Program-made: the position numbers and the translations under genes | In this document: piece by piece, positions 27,189 through 34,980 of the stretch | Position numbering within the stretch: position 1 is the first letter of the stretch | How the letters are laid out: each line of letters begins with the position of its first letter | Notes under the pieces: generated by a model | Seen by the model: only the letters and a program-made list of their open reading frames with translations | What the model was told of the DNA's origin: nothing | The model's database searches: none | DNA from: Parahaliea mediterranea | Lineage (GTDB): Bacteria > Pseudomonadota > Gammaproteobacteria > Pseudomonadales > Halieaceae | DNA: 64,000 bases | Direction: 5' to 3' | Assembly: GCF_017255185.1 (NCBI RefSeq) | Contig: NZ_JAFKCZ010000004.1 | Coordinates: forward strand, 372,001-436,000

Positions 27189-28154
27189 TTAGGCCGCCAG
27201 CACGCGTTCCCGGGCGGCCTGGTACTCGGCCTTGAGCCGGTTCACCAGCTCGGTGGTGGGCTGTACCGCCTTCACCGCGCCGATGCCCTGGCCGCAGCCC
27301 CAGATGTCCTTCCAGGCCTTGCTGGCGCTGTCGCCGCCGGAGCCGAAATTCATCGCCGAGGGATCGCTCTCGGGCAGGTTGTCCGGGTCCAGGCCGGCGG
27401 CGGTGATGGAGGGCTTGAGGTAGTTGCCGTGCACGCCGGTGAACAGGTTGGTGTAGACGATGTCGTCGGCGCAGTTGTCGACGATGGCCTGTTTGTAGGC
27501 TTGCTCGGCGTTGGCCTCGGCGGTGGCGATGAAGGCCGAGCCGATATAGGCCAGGTCGGCGCCCATGGCCTGGGCGCCGAGGATGGCGTCGCCGGTGGCA
27601 ATGGAACCCGACAGCAGCAGGGGGCCGTCGAACCACTCGCGGATTTCCTGTATCAGGGCGAAGGGGGAGGTGGCGCCCGCGTGGCCGCCGGCGCCCGCGG
27701 CCACCGCGATCAGGCCGTCGGCGCCCTTGTCGATGGCCTTGCGCGCGAAGCGGTTGTTGATCACGTCGTGCAGCACGATCCCGCCGTAGGAGTGCACCGC
27801 CTCGTTGACGAATTCCTTGGCGCCCAGTGAGGTGATGACGATGGGCACTTTGTATTTCACGCACAACTCCAGGTCGTGCTGGAGGCGGTCGTTGGAGCCG
27901 TGCACGATCTGGTTCACCGCGAAGGGCGCGGCGGGCCGGTCGGGGTTGGCCTGGTTGTAGGCGTCGAGCTCCTCGGTAATGCGCGCCAGCCAGCGGTCCA
28001 GCTCCTCGGCGGGACGGGCGTTGAGGGCGGGGAAGGAGCCGACGATGCCGGCCTTGCACTGGGCGATCACCAGGTCGGGATTGGAAATGATGAACATGGG
28101 GGAGGCGACGGCGGGCAGCTGCAGGTTGCGCGCCAGGGATTCGGGCAGGGACAT
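27189..28154 (-). CDS. nitronate monooxygenase / 2-nitropropane dioxygenase family protein
   Basis: A 321-residue FMN-dependent TIM-barrel protein. ASPMFIISNPDLVIAQCKAGIVGSF near residues 16-40 matches the family N-terminus. The middle has KGADGLIAVAAGAGGHAG near 135-152, where the active-site His of nitronate monooxygenases falls, and GPLLLSGSIATGDAILGAQAMGADLAYIGS near 170-199 is the phosphate-binding region. It would oxidise nitronates or act as a related flavin oxidoreductase. The ATG at 28154 gives the family N-terminus; the earlier in-frame ATG lies within the operator region. A PadR-type regulator is divergent, with two matching palindromes between the genes, so expression is probably inducible by an unknown ligand. 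Confidence 0.9.
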   Translation of the reverse strand: MSLPESLARNLQLPAVASPMFIISNPDLVIAQCKAGIVGSFPALNARPAEELDRWLARITEELDAYNQANPDRPAAPFAVNQIVHGSNDRLQHDLELCVKYKVPIVITSLGAKEFVNEAVHSYGGIVLHDVINNRFARKAIDKGADGLIAVAAGAGGHAGATSPFALIQEIREWFDGPLLLSGSIATGDAILGAQAMGADLAYIGSAFIATAEANAEQAYKQAIVDNCADDIVYTNLFTGVHGNYLKPSITAAGLDPDNLPESDPSAMNFGSGGDSASKAWKDIWGCGQGIGAVKAVQPTTELVNRLKAEYQAARERVLAA

Positions 28155-28187
28155 AGTGCGTGTTCTCCGTGGTGGTTGTGCTTGCCA

Positions 28188-28207
28188 ATATGCAACTTGT
28201 TGCATAA
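28188..28207. promoter_or_regulatory. PadR-type operator, site 1
   Basis: ATATGCAACTTGTTGCATAA is an inverted repeat, ATATGCAA-N4-TTGCATAA. It lies in the 142-base space between the divergent nitronate monooxygenase and PadR genes, 33 bases upstream of the former's start. PadR family operators are typically inverted repeats of the ATGCAA/ATGT class. Confidence 0.65.
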
Positions 28208-28226
28208 TTTAAGTCCCGGGAGACAA

Positions 28227-28246
28227 ATATGCAAGTTTTTGTATAT
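28227..28246. promoter_or_regulatory. PadR-type operator, site 2
   Basis: ATATGCAAGTTTTTGTATAT repeats the half-site of site 1 (ATATGCAA-N4-TTGTATAT). It is centred 39 bases from site 1, on the PadR side, 50 bases before the PadR start. Confidence 0.6.
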
Positions 28247-28296
28247 GCCGCCTCTCCGGGGTATGCTCGCCCCACCGCACTAGCCGAGGAGCCGCC

Positions 28297-28872
28297 ATGG
28301 CCCTGTCCCACGCCATCATGACCGCCCTGCTGGACGACGACATGTCCGGCTACGAATTGGCCAAGGCCTTCGACGTCTCCCTGGGCCTGTTCTGGCACGC
28401 CAGCCACCAGCAGATCTACCAGGAGTTGCGCAAGCTGGTGGAAAAAGGGCTGCTGGAGAAGGAGACTGTGCCCCAGCAGGGCAAGCCCGACAAGATCGTG
28501 CACCGGCTCACCGGCGCCGGCCGCGAGGCGCTGGCCGAGTGGGTGTGGGGCGAGAGCCGGGTGCAGGCGGGGAAGGACGACCTGTGGGTCAAGCTCTACA
28601 ACCTGTCGCCGGACAACGTCGGCCACCTGGCGGCGGAGATTGCCGGGCGCCGCGACGGCATGATGCGCCGGCTCTACCTCTACGAGAAAATCCGCCGGCG
28701 GCACTACGCCGAGCCGGAGGCGCTGCCGGTGCGGCGCCAGGGCGTGTACCTGGCCCTGCTGGCGGGTATTCGCGAGGGCGAGCAGTTCCTGGCCTGGTGC
28801 GACGAGGCGCTGGCGTTGCTGGCGCAGGTGGAATCCGCGAACCCGGCCCGGCCGACCGCGCCCCGACCGTAG
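28297..28872 (+). CDS. PadR family transcriptional regulator
   Basis: A 191-residue regulator. The N-terminal winged helix contains MSGYELAKAFDVSLGLFWHASHQQIYQEL near residues 16-44, with the PadR-typical wing KPDKIVHRLTGAGREAL near 63-80. A C-terminal helical dimerisation domain (PadR_C/Vir_act_alpha_C-like) fills the rest. It is divergent from the nitronate monooxygenase gene across a region with two copies of the same inverted repeat. PadR proteins repress a divergent detoxification or efflux gene and release it when they bind an aromatic or other small ligand. The ATG at 28297 follows a GAGGAG-type site. The ligand is unknown. Confidence 0.92.
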   Translation: MALSHAIMTALLDDDMSGYELAKAFDVSLGLFWHASHQQIYQELRKLVEKGLLEKETVPQQGKPDKIVHRLTGAGREALAEWVWGESRVQAGKDDLWVKLYNLSPDNVGHLAAEIAGRRDGMMRRLYLYEKIRRRHYAEPEALPVRRQGVYLALLAGIREGEQFLAWCDEALALLAQVESANPARPTAPRP

Positions 28873-28926
28873 CCTGCGCCGGGCCCCTTGGGCATAATGC
28901 CCCCTTCGTGTGGAGCAGGCCCTGAC

Positions 28927-30549
28927 ATGTATCACCAGTATTTCGGCTTGAGGGAAGCGCCGTTTTCCATCGCGGTCAATCCGCGCTACCTGTTCATGAG
29001 TCCGCGCCATCGGGACGCCCTGGCGCACCTGCTGTATGGGGTCGGCGCCGGCGGCGGTTTCATCCTGCTCACCGGTGAGGTGGGCACCGGCAAGACCACC
29101 ATCAACCGCTGCCTGCTGGAACAGCTCCCCGACGACACCGACATCGCCATCATCCTCAACCCGGCCCTGAACGCCCTGGAGTTGCTGGCCAGCGTGTGCG
29201 ACGAGCTGGGCATCGACTGCGATACGCGGCACCACAGCCTCAAGAGCCTCACCGACAAACTGCACCGCTTCCTGCTGGACAACCACGCCCGCGGGCGCAA
29301 AACGGTGCTGATGATCGACGAGGCCCAGCACCTGGACTTCGATGTACTGGAGCAGATCCGCCTGCTCACCAACCTGGAGACCAACCACGAGAAGCTGCTG
29401 CAGATCGTGCTGATCGGCCAGCCCGAACTGGCCGCTATGCTGCGGCGCCCGGAGCTGCGCCAGCTCAACCAGCGCATCACCGCGCGTTACGATCTCGGGC
29501 CCTTGAGCCTGGACGAGACCCGGGCCTATATTCGCCACCGCCTGCAGGTGGCCGGCCTGACCGCCGATCGCGAGCTGTTTGCCGACGGCGCGGTGCGCGC
29601 CATTCACCGCCGCTCCCGCGGCATCCCGCGACTGATCAACCTGCTGTGCGACCGCAGCCTGCTCGGCGCCTACGGCGGCAACAAGTCGCGGGCCGACCGC
29701 GCGATGGTGGAGGCCGCGGCGCGGGAGGTTATGGGCGAGGAGGGCGCAAGTTCAAAGCGGCGGCGCCCGGCCTGGGTGGTCGCCGCGCTGGTCGGGGCGG
29801 TCATCGCCGCCGCCGGGGCCTGGTTGTGGAACCGGGGCGCTCTCGCGCCGCGGGCGGAGGCGCCGGCGGTGGCCGCCGCCGCACCCGCTCGTGTCGCGCC
29901 GGAAGCGCCCGCCGCGAACAAGGGGAGTACAACCGCCGCGCCCTGGCTGCAGCCCCCGGACGCGGCGGGGCAGCAGCTGTGGGCCCTGCACGCGGTGGCG
30001 GTGGCGCCGGACCAGGCCTGTCCGCTGGAAACGGTGGCGGGCCTGGCCTGCTACCGCGACGCGGTGCGCACCTGGGATGCCCTGCAGGGTTACGACCGTC
30101 CGCTGGTGCTGGAACTGGTGACGCCGGAGCGTTTTCGCGCCGCCGCCCTGTTGCTGGGCATCGAGGGGCAGCGGGCCCGCCTGGCGGCCGGGGAGACGGT
30201 GGCGGTGGTACCGCTGGCCGAGTTGACGCCGCTGTGGTCGGGGGAGTTCTACCTGCTGTGGCAGCCCCCCGAGGGCTTCGACGGTCCCCTGTCCCTGGGA
30301 GACGAGGGGCCGGCGGTGGCCGCAGTGGCGCGCATGCTGGCGCGCCTGGATGGCCAGGACCGGCCGCTGACCCAGGGCCGTTTCAACGAGGCGCTGCAGT
30401 CCCGGGTGCGCCTGTTCCAGGCGTCCAACCAGCTCGCGGCCGATGGGGTCGTGGGGGTGCGCACCTTGCTCAAACTCAACGAACAGCTGGGGATCGACAT
30501 CACCCGTTCCCTGGCGCTGTCGCAACTGGAAACGGGAGAGCGCTCATGA
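28927..30549 (+). CDS. gspA: GspA/ExeA type II secretion ATPase with peptidoglycan-binding domain
   Basis: A 540-residue protein. The cytoplasmic AAA domain (about 1-270) begins MYHQYFGLREAPFSIAVNPRYL and has Walker A TGEVGTGKTT near residues 55-64, Walker B VLMIDEAQHLDFDVLEQIRLL near 130-150, and QLNQRITARYDLGPL near 180-194. One membrane helix lies near 280-302, followed by an Ala/Pro-rich linker. The periplasmic part ends in a peptidoglycan-binding domain (RVRLFQASNQLAADGVVG near 497-514). In Aeromonas, ExeA with ExeB opens peptidoglycan for assembly of the GspD secretin. The gspB start follows 40 bases later. No other gsp genes are in the window. Confidence 0.9.
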   Translation: MYHQYFGLREAPFSIAVNPRYLFMSPRHRDALAHLLYGVGAGGGFILLTGEVGTGKTTINRCLLEQLPDDTDIAIILNPALNALELLASVCDELGIDCDTRHHSLKSLTDKLHRFLLDNHARGRKTVLMIDEAQHLDFDVLEQIRLLTNLETNHEKLLQIVLIGQPELAAMLRRPELRQLNQRITARYDLGPLSLDETRAYIRHRLQVAGLTADRELFADGAVRAIHRRSRGIPRLINLLCDRSLLGAYGGNKSRADRAMVEAAAREVMGEEGASSKRRRPAWVVAALVGAVIAAAGAWLWNRGALAPRAEAPAVAAAAPARVAPEAPAANKGSTTAAPWLQPPDAAGQQLWALHAVAVAPDQACPLETVAGLACYRDAVRTWDALQGYDRPLVLELVTPERFRAAALLLGIEGQRARLAAGETVAVVPLAELTPLWSGEFYLLWQPPEGFDGPLSLGDEGPAVAAVARMLARLDGQDRPLTQGRFNEALQSRVRLFQASNQLAADGVVGVRTLLKLNEQLGIDITRSLALSQLETGERS

Positions 30550-30589
30550 CAGGGTCCGGATGTACCGGCGCCAGCCGGGGAGATTTGCC

Positions 30590-31501
30590 GTGTCGCTGAT
30601 TCTCGACGCCATCAATCGCTCGCAGCGGGAGCGGGCCGCCCCCGGCGAGGTGCCGGGGGTGGCTACCGTCCACTACGCCGGGGCCACGGCGGCGCCCAGC
30701 GCCTGGCGCCAGGGCCTGCTCGGCCTGCTGTTGGTGATTGCGGTGGGCGTGATCGCCTGGTTGCTGTGGCGCCCGGCGCCGGTGGCCGAGCGCGCGCTGC
30801 CGGCAGCCGCCCCGCCGCAGCGCGCGGCGCCAACGCCGTCCGCCGATTTCCCCGCGCAGCCCGTCGCCACACCCTCGCCGCGGGCGGTGGAGCCGGAAGT
30901 GAAAGGGGAAGGCCCCGTGCCCGCGGTCAACGGCGCGGGCTCGCGGCCGGCGGTGGCGCCGGAAGTGGCCGCGCTGTACGCGGAGCCGGCCTCGCCGCAG
31001 AGCGCGGCCGGGGCGCAAACCGCGCCAGCGGCGGCGCGGCGTGAGCCGGGGTCGCAGGGCAAGGTTTCCGCGGAAAAGGCTGCGGTGGAAAGGGCTTCGG
31101 TGGAAAGGGCCGCGCAAGCAACGGCGCCGGAACCGGCCGTGCCTGAACCGGCCGTGCCTGAACCGGCCGTGCCGGAAGAGCAGGCGCTGGATGTCGAGGC
31201 CCTGCTGCGGGCCGCGCAGCGGGAAATGGGCGGCGAGGAACTGAGCGAGCACCCGGCGCCCTTCCTCTCGGAGCTGTCGCAGCAGCGCAAGGACGCCATT
31301 CCGACACTGTTGTACAGCGCCCACGATTACCGCGGTGGCGGCTGGAATTCCACCGTACTGATCAACGGCAAGACCGCCCGCGCCGGCCAGGCGCTGGGCA
31401 AGGGAGTCACCGTGGTGGAGATACTGCCCGACTCCGTGGTGCTGGAATTCGCCGGCAAGCCGTTTCGCCTGCGCGCGCTCAACAGCTGGGTGAACCTCTA
31501 A
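30590..31501 (+). CDS. gspB: GspB/ExeB type II secretion assembly protein
   Basis: A 303-residue protein. The N-terminal SLILDAINRSQRER (residues 2-15) is the family hallmark. A membrane helix lies near residues 43-61, followed by a low-complexity Ala/Pro/Glu-rich periplasmic stretch of about 160 residues, and the T2SSB domain at the C-terminus (about 228-303: PTLLYSAHDYRGGGWNSTVL through RLRALNSWVNL). The GTG at 30590 has GGGGAG seven bases upstream. Inside the linker a 15-base DNA repeat gives three EPAVP units. It acts with GspA to place the secretin in the outer membrane. The gene pair stands apart from the main gsp cluster, as in several gammaproteobacteria. Confidence 0.88.
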   Translation: MSLILDAINRSQRERAAPGEVPGVATVHYAGATAAPSAWRQGLLGLLLVIAVGVIAWLLWRPAPVAERALPAAAPPQRAAPTPSADFPAQPVATPSPRAVEPEVKGEGPVPAVNGAGSRPAVAPEVAALYAEPASPQSAAGAQTAPAAARREPGSQGKVSAEKAAVERASVERAAQATAPEPAVPEPAVPEPAVPEEQALDVEALLRAAQREMGGEELSEHPAPFLSELSQQRKDAIPTLLYSAHDYRGGGWNSTVLINGKTARAGQALGKGVTVVEILPDSVVLEFAGKPFRLRALNSWVNL

Positions 31502-31512
31502 AACAAGGTACT

Positions 31513-31533
31513 GGCCGGGCGTGATGCCCGGCC
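31513..31533. terminator. hairpin between gspB and the alkaline phosphatase gene
   Basis: GGCCGGGC and GCCCGGCC form a perfect 8-base stem around a five-base loop, between two convergent stops (31501 and 31553). There is no T-run. It may act in both directions. Confidence 0.55.
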
Positions 31534-31552
31534 GGACAGGTCGCGGGTTCTG

Positions 31553-32926
31553 CTACAAGCCCAGGTAGTCTCGCACGATGGTGAAGAGATCGGGCTGGCG
31601 GATGAAGGGCGCCACCCGTCCATCGGCCACGGCATTGCCGTACAGCGGTACGCTGGCGCCGGTGTGCTCCTCGTGGCTGAACTGGTTGGTGGCGTAGTTG
31701 ACGCTCATCAGGCTGCCCTCCGGGGTGATGATGCGCGCCACCAGTCCGGGGCTGTAAATCGGCACATTGTATTTGGCGAAAATGCTGGTCGCGGGCACCA
31801 GTTGCGCCGCCTGGCTGTGGTCGGCGGTCACCAGCACCAGGGTATCCGGATGGGACGCCGCGAAATCCAGTGCGCTGGCCAGCGCCTCCTCCAGTTGCTG
31901 TAGCTCGCCAATCGAACCACAGGGCTTGCGCTCGTGGGCCTGCTTGTCGATGGAGGCGGACTCCACCATCAGGAAAAAGCCGCGCTCATTGTCCGCCGAC
32001 AGGCGCGCCAGGGCCACATCGGTCATCTCCTTCAGGGAGGGGGTGCCGTCGAAGGCGGGATTGGGTTCGCAGGTCATGGGCTCGGGCAGGGTGACGTCCC
32101 CGAGGTAACGGTGCAGGCGATTGAGCAGGCTGGGCTTGGCTGCCTCGGCCTCGCGGCCGTCCTCCCCGCGCAGGCGCACCGGCAGGGTGCTCGGCGCGAA
32201 CAGACCCAGCAGCCGCGCGTCCGCGGGCGCGCCGAGCAGTTCCTCGCGGCTGCGCACCAGGCTGAAGCCGTCCAGCTGGGCGGCGCGGGCGACGCTCTGC
32301 TCGCCGCCCTCCACCGCGGGATCGAAGTGCTTGGCGCCGCCGCCCAGCAGTACGTCCAGGCCGGATACGGCCAGCTGCTCGGCAATGGAGCCGGGACCGC
32401 CGGCGGCTTTCAGGTCATCCTCGCAGCCCCCGAGCGGTATGTCGTGGTAGGTGATGTCGACCATGGCGTCCGGGTTTTCGCACATGCGATTGCTGACGTG
32501 GGCGGCAAAGGAGGCGGGCGTGGCGTCGGTCACGCTGGCGGTGGTGACCACACCGGTGCGCAGCCCCGCGGCCCGGGCCAGTTCGACAATGGTTTCGGCA
32601 TCCCGGTCGTCACCCGCGGTGGTGCCGATGCGACCGCGGCTGCTCACCTCGCCGGTGGCGATGCTGGTCGCGGTGTTGGCGGAGTCAGCCACATAGACCG
32701 GCCTGCGATCCATAGTGTCGTCCACGGTGAGTATCTGTACCGCCGAGCGTACCGGCATGGTGTCGAGCAGCAGCTGGCCGCGGGCCCCCTGGAGGTAATT
32801 GCGCGCGATGGTAACCTGCTGGTCGTCCATGCCATCGCCGATGATCAGGATAACGTTGGCGGCGTCGGCCACTTGGCTGGCCAGGGTCAGCGTCAGGGCG
32901 CTGGCGAGGTGCCGGAGGGTGGGCAT
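31553..32926 (-). CDS. phoA: secreted alkaline phosphatase
   Basis: A 457-residue phosphatase with a signal peptide (about 1-22, ending ...VADA). The N-terminal metal-binding segment is VILIIGDGMDDQQ near residues 25-37. The nucleophilic Ser is in VADSANTATSIATG near 79-92. C-terminal metal ligands appear in FFLMVESASIDKQAHE near 315-330, TADHSQAAQL near 364-373 and FSHEEHTGASVPLYG near 412-426. The insertion between about 170 and 260 is typical of marine PhoA-like enzymes. It hydrolyses phosphomonoesters in the periplasm. It is a single gene convergent with gspB; no Pho box was confidently identified upstream. The PII gene is divergent from it across about 186 bases. Confidence 0.92.
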   Translation of the reverse strand: MPTLRHLASALTLTLASQVADAANVILIIGDGMDDQQVTIARNYLQGARGQLLLDTMPVRSAVQILTVDDTMDRRPVYVADSANTATSIATGEVSSRGRIGTTAGDDRDAETIVELARAAGLRTGVVTTASVTDATPASFAAHVSNRMCENPDAMVDITYHDIPLGGCEDDLKAAGGPGSIAEQLAVSGLDVLLGGGAKHFDPAVEGGEQSVARAAQLDGFSLVRSREELLGAPADARLLGLFAPSTLPVRLRGEDGREAEAAKPSLLNRLHRYLGDVTLPEPMTCEPNPAFDGTPSLKEMTDVALARLSADNERGFFLMVESASIDKQAHERKPCGSIGELQQLEEALASALDFAASHPDTLVLVTADHSQAAQLVPATSIFAKYNVPIYSPGLVARIITPEGSLMSVNYATNQFSHEEHTGASVPLYGNAVADGRVAPFIRQPDLFTIVRDYLGL

Positions 32927-33112
32927 GAAGGAAGTCTCCCGTTAAATTAAAGTCGCAAGGTGAATTGCGCCGCGCCGGACTTGGCCAGCCCTCGGCGAGT
33001 GCCCGCGGTGGTTTGGCGGGGAGAGAGAAGCAGTTGGCGCGGCGAATTGCAAGGCTTACACCCGCCACGACGCTGTGGCAGGATGCGGCCGAGAATAACA
33101 CGAGGATATGTC

Positions 33113-33451
33113 ATGAAGATGATCACCGCCATCATAAAGCCCTTCCGCCTGGACGATGTGCGCGACGCCCTGCAACAGGTCGGTGTCACCGGCCTCACCG
33201 TGGAGGAGGTGAAAGGCTACGGACGCCAGCAGGGCCACACCGAACTGTACCGCGGCGCCGAGTACCTGGTGGAATTCCAGCCCAAGTTGAAGTTGCAGGC
33301 CGTGGTCGACGCCGAGCTGGTGGATGCGGCCCTTGACGCGGTGCGCGAGGCCGCCAATACCGGCAAGATCGGCGACGGCAAGCTGTTCGTGGCCGACGTC
33401 GGCGACGTGGTGCGGGTGCGCACCGGCGAACGCGGTCGCGAGGCTATCTGA
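33113..33451 (+). CDS. glnB: nitrogen regulatory protein PII
   Basis: A 112-residue PII protein of normal length, close to E. coli GlnB by eye. It starts MKMITAIIKPFRLDDVR. The T-loop contains GRQQGHTELYRGAEYLVEF near residues 41-59, with the uridylylation Tyr of the YRGAEY motif at about 51. The C-terminal signature TGKIGDGKLFV lies near 83-93. PII senses 2-oxoglutarate and ATP/ADP and signals nitrogen status to GlnE, NtrB and acetyl-CoA carboxylase, among others. No amtB lies beside it, so GlnB is preferred to GlnK. The start is the ATG at 33113; a longer frame upstream is not family-like. The next gene follows after a single base. Confidence 0.95.
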   Translation: MKMITAIIKPFRLDDVRDALQQVGVTGLTVEEVKGYGRQQGHTELYRGAEYLVEFQPKLKLQAVVDAELVDAALDAVREAANTGKIGDGKLFVADVGDVVRVRTGERGREAI

Positions 33452-33452
33452 T

Positions 33453-34466
33453 ATGTCCGCGCCAACGACCGGCATGCAGTGGCAACACCGCCACGCGACC
33501 ATCAACGGCATCCACATGCACTACGTTGAGCAGGGTGAGGGCATGCCAGTGGTACTGTGCCACGGCTTTCCCCACCTGTGGTTCAGCTGGCACCGCCAGA
33601 TCAGCGCGCTGGCGGCGGCGGGCTACCGGGTGATCGCCCCGGACATGCGCGGCATGGGCCAGACCGGGGCGCCGGCCGCGGTGGAGGCCTACGATATCGA
33701 GCATATCACCGGCGACCTGCTGGGCCTGCTGGACCATGTCGGCGAGGAGCGCGCGGTGTTCGCGGGCCTCGATTTCGGCGCCTTCGCGATCTACGACCTG
33801 GCCCTGCGCCACCCGGAGCGGGTGATCGCGGTGATCGGCCTGGAAAACCCGGCCGCGCCCCACAATCCCGATGAGCCGCCCCTGTCGGAGTACCGCCGCC
33901 AGGCGCGGGAGCATTTCCTGCACATCGAGTATTTCCGCGAGCCGCCCCGGGCCGATCGCGATCTGGCTGCCGATCCGCGGCGTTTCCTGCACAAGGTCTA
34001 CCACACGCTGAGCGGCGCCTGTGATTTCTTCGAGATGTTCCGCCACCCACCGGGCACGTCCTATATGGACGCGATGGAGGAACCGCCGCCGCTGCCCTGG
34101 CCCTGGCTGTCGGAGTTGGAGCTGGAGTTTTTTGTGTCGGAGTACAGTCGTACCGGGTTCACCGGGGGGCTGAACTGGTATCGCTCGTTTGATATCAAGT
34201 GGGAGCAGCGTCGGCCCTTCGAGGGTGTGCAGAGTACGGTGCCTGCCTATTTCATCGGCAGTGAGCACGATGTCGACCTGGAGGGCTTTCACGGCGAGGA
34301 CCCCATTGGCCAGATGCGGGCGATTTTCCCGGACCTGCGGCGGGTGGAGATGATTCCGGGGGCGGGGCATATGGTGCAGCTGGAGGCCTCGGATGAGGTT
34401 AACCGCTTGCTGATCGACTATTTGCGGGAGATTGCTGGCCTGAGCAGATCTACTGGGGACAGGTGA
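33453..34466 (+). CDS. alpha/beta hydrolase of the epoxide hydrolase/haloalkanoate dehalogenase type
   Basis: A 337-residue alpha/beta hydrolase. The oxyanion-hole motif LCHGFPHLWFSW is near residues 34-45, DMRGMGQTGAP follows near 66-76, and the nucleophile elbow is AGLDFGAFAIYDLALRHPERV near 108-128. Asp in place of Ser marks the epoxide hydrolase/dehalogenase branch; the usual His before the Asp (GHDWG) is Leu here. The catalytic His is in IPGAGHMVQLEASDEV near residue 307. A cap domain covers about 145-235. It starts one base after the glnB stop, so read-through from glnB is expected although no functional link is known. The substrate is unpredictable. A gene-free region with structured repeats follows. 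Confidence 0.88.
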   Translation: MSAPTTGMQWQHRHATINGIHMHYVEQGEGMPVVLCHGFPHLWFSWHRQISALAAAGYRVIAPDMRGMGQTGAPAAVEAYDIEHITGDLLGLLDHVGEERAVFAGLDFGAFAIYDLALRHPERVIAVIGLENPAAPHNPDEPPLSEYRRQAREHFLHIEYFREPPRADRDLAADPRRFLHKVYHTLSGACDFFEMFRHPPGTSYMDAMEEPPPLPWPWLSELELEFFVSEYSRTGFTGGLNWYRSFDIKWEQRRPFEGVQSTVPAYFIGSEHDVDLEGFHGEDPIGQMRAIFPDLRRVEMIPGAGHMVQLEASDEVNRLLIDYLREIAGLSRSTGDR

Positions 34467-34508
34467 TAACGCAGTCTGAGGAGAGCGGCTTCGAAAGCCG
34501 GGCCGGAA

Positions 34509-34707
34509 GGCGGATTGGGGTGCCGAACGGCCACTGGGCTTGTCATCACCTACGGGCCGCTGCGCAACTCAACCATTTTTTGCTGCGCAAAAAATTGGGA
34601 TTCGAACAGTGCCCGAAAAGAGGGGCAGGCTCTGCTCGCGGTAAAGCCCCCTCCGGTGATGACAAGCCCTAAAAGCGTGGCCTAATTGTTCGGCACCCCA
34701 ATCCGCC
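34509..34707 (+). repeat. structured repeat element A
   Basis: Nested perfect stems. Outer: 34509-34528 with 34688-34707 (20 base pairs). Next: GGCCAC 34529-34534 with GTGGCC 34677-34682, where the 3' side carries a TAATT bulge. Inner: 34536-34550 with 34655-34669 (15 base pairs), leaving a 3' bulge TAAAAGC. The core contains GCTGCGCAACTC, a hairpin TTTTTTGC-TGC-GCAAAAAA and TCGAACAGTG. The same core, the GAAC-GGCCAC-T junction and the AAAGC and TRATT bulges occur in element B, whereas the long stems differ in sequence yet stay perfectly paired. A 23-base piece (34612-34634) inside the core is absent from element B. Family unknown; it could be a non-coding RNA or a mobile hairpin element. Confidence 0.8.
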
Positions 34708-34807
34708 TCCCGTCCCTCTTTACGGAGCGAGATTCAAATTTACGTGGTTTATACACCTTAAAAGCGCCTGCCTTAAGCGGATTCACGCTGCGCAGGTAGG
34801 ACCGGGG

Positions 34808-34980
34808 CGCGGGAGCGCCTCTGCGAACAATCAGGCCACCGCTTTCGTTTTCCATCATCGGAGGGAGCTTTACGGCGAGCACTGTTCGAGTCCGAGTTTT
34901 TGCGCAGCAAAAACCGTCGAGTTGCGCAGCCGCCCGGAGATGATGGAAAACGAGTGGCCGTTCGCAGAGGCGCTCCCGCG
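34808..34980 (-). repeat. structured repeat element B (inverted relative to A)
   Basis: Read on the minus strand it has the layout of element A. Outer stem: 34980-34960 with 34828-34808 (21 base pairs). GGCCAC 34959-34954 pairs with GTGGCC 34839-34834, with a TGATT bulge at 34833-34829. Inner stem: 34952-34939 with 34859-34846 (14 base pairs), with an AAAGCG bulge. The core again carries GCTGCGCAACTCGAC, a TTTTTGC-TGC-GCAAAAA hairpin, TCGAACAGTG and GTAAAGCTCCCTCC. The outer and inner stems have sequences unrelated to those of element A, apart from TCATC near the inner end. It lacks the 23-base piece present in A. Confidence 0.8.

Noticed and set aside
27118-29607. 829-residue minus-strand frame across the PadR and gspA genes
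   Set aside because: It covers three recognised genes in other frames and shows no domain of its own.
33036-33050. Sigma-54-like promoter TTGGCGCGGCGAATTGC upstream of glnB
   Set aside because: The GG and GC elements are 11 bases apart instead of the required 10, so I do not call it a promoter.
34485-34504. tRNA T-arm-like sequence (GGCTTCGAAAGCC) left of element A
   Set aside because: No acceptor, D or anticodon arms can be placed around it, so it is not a tRNA gene and only a doubtful remnant.
34509-34980. Integron attC sites
   Set aside because: The elements lack clear GTTRRRY and RYYYAAC core sites, there is no integrase and no cassette genes lie between them.
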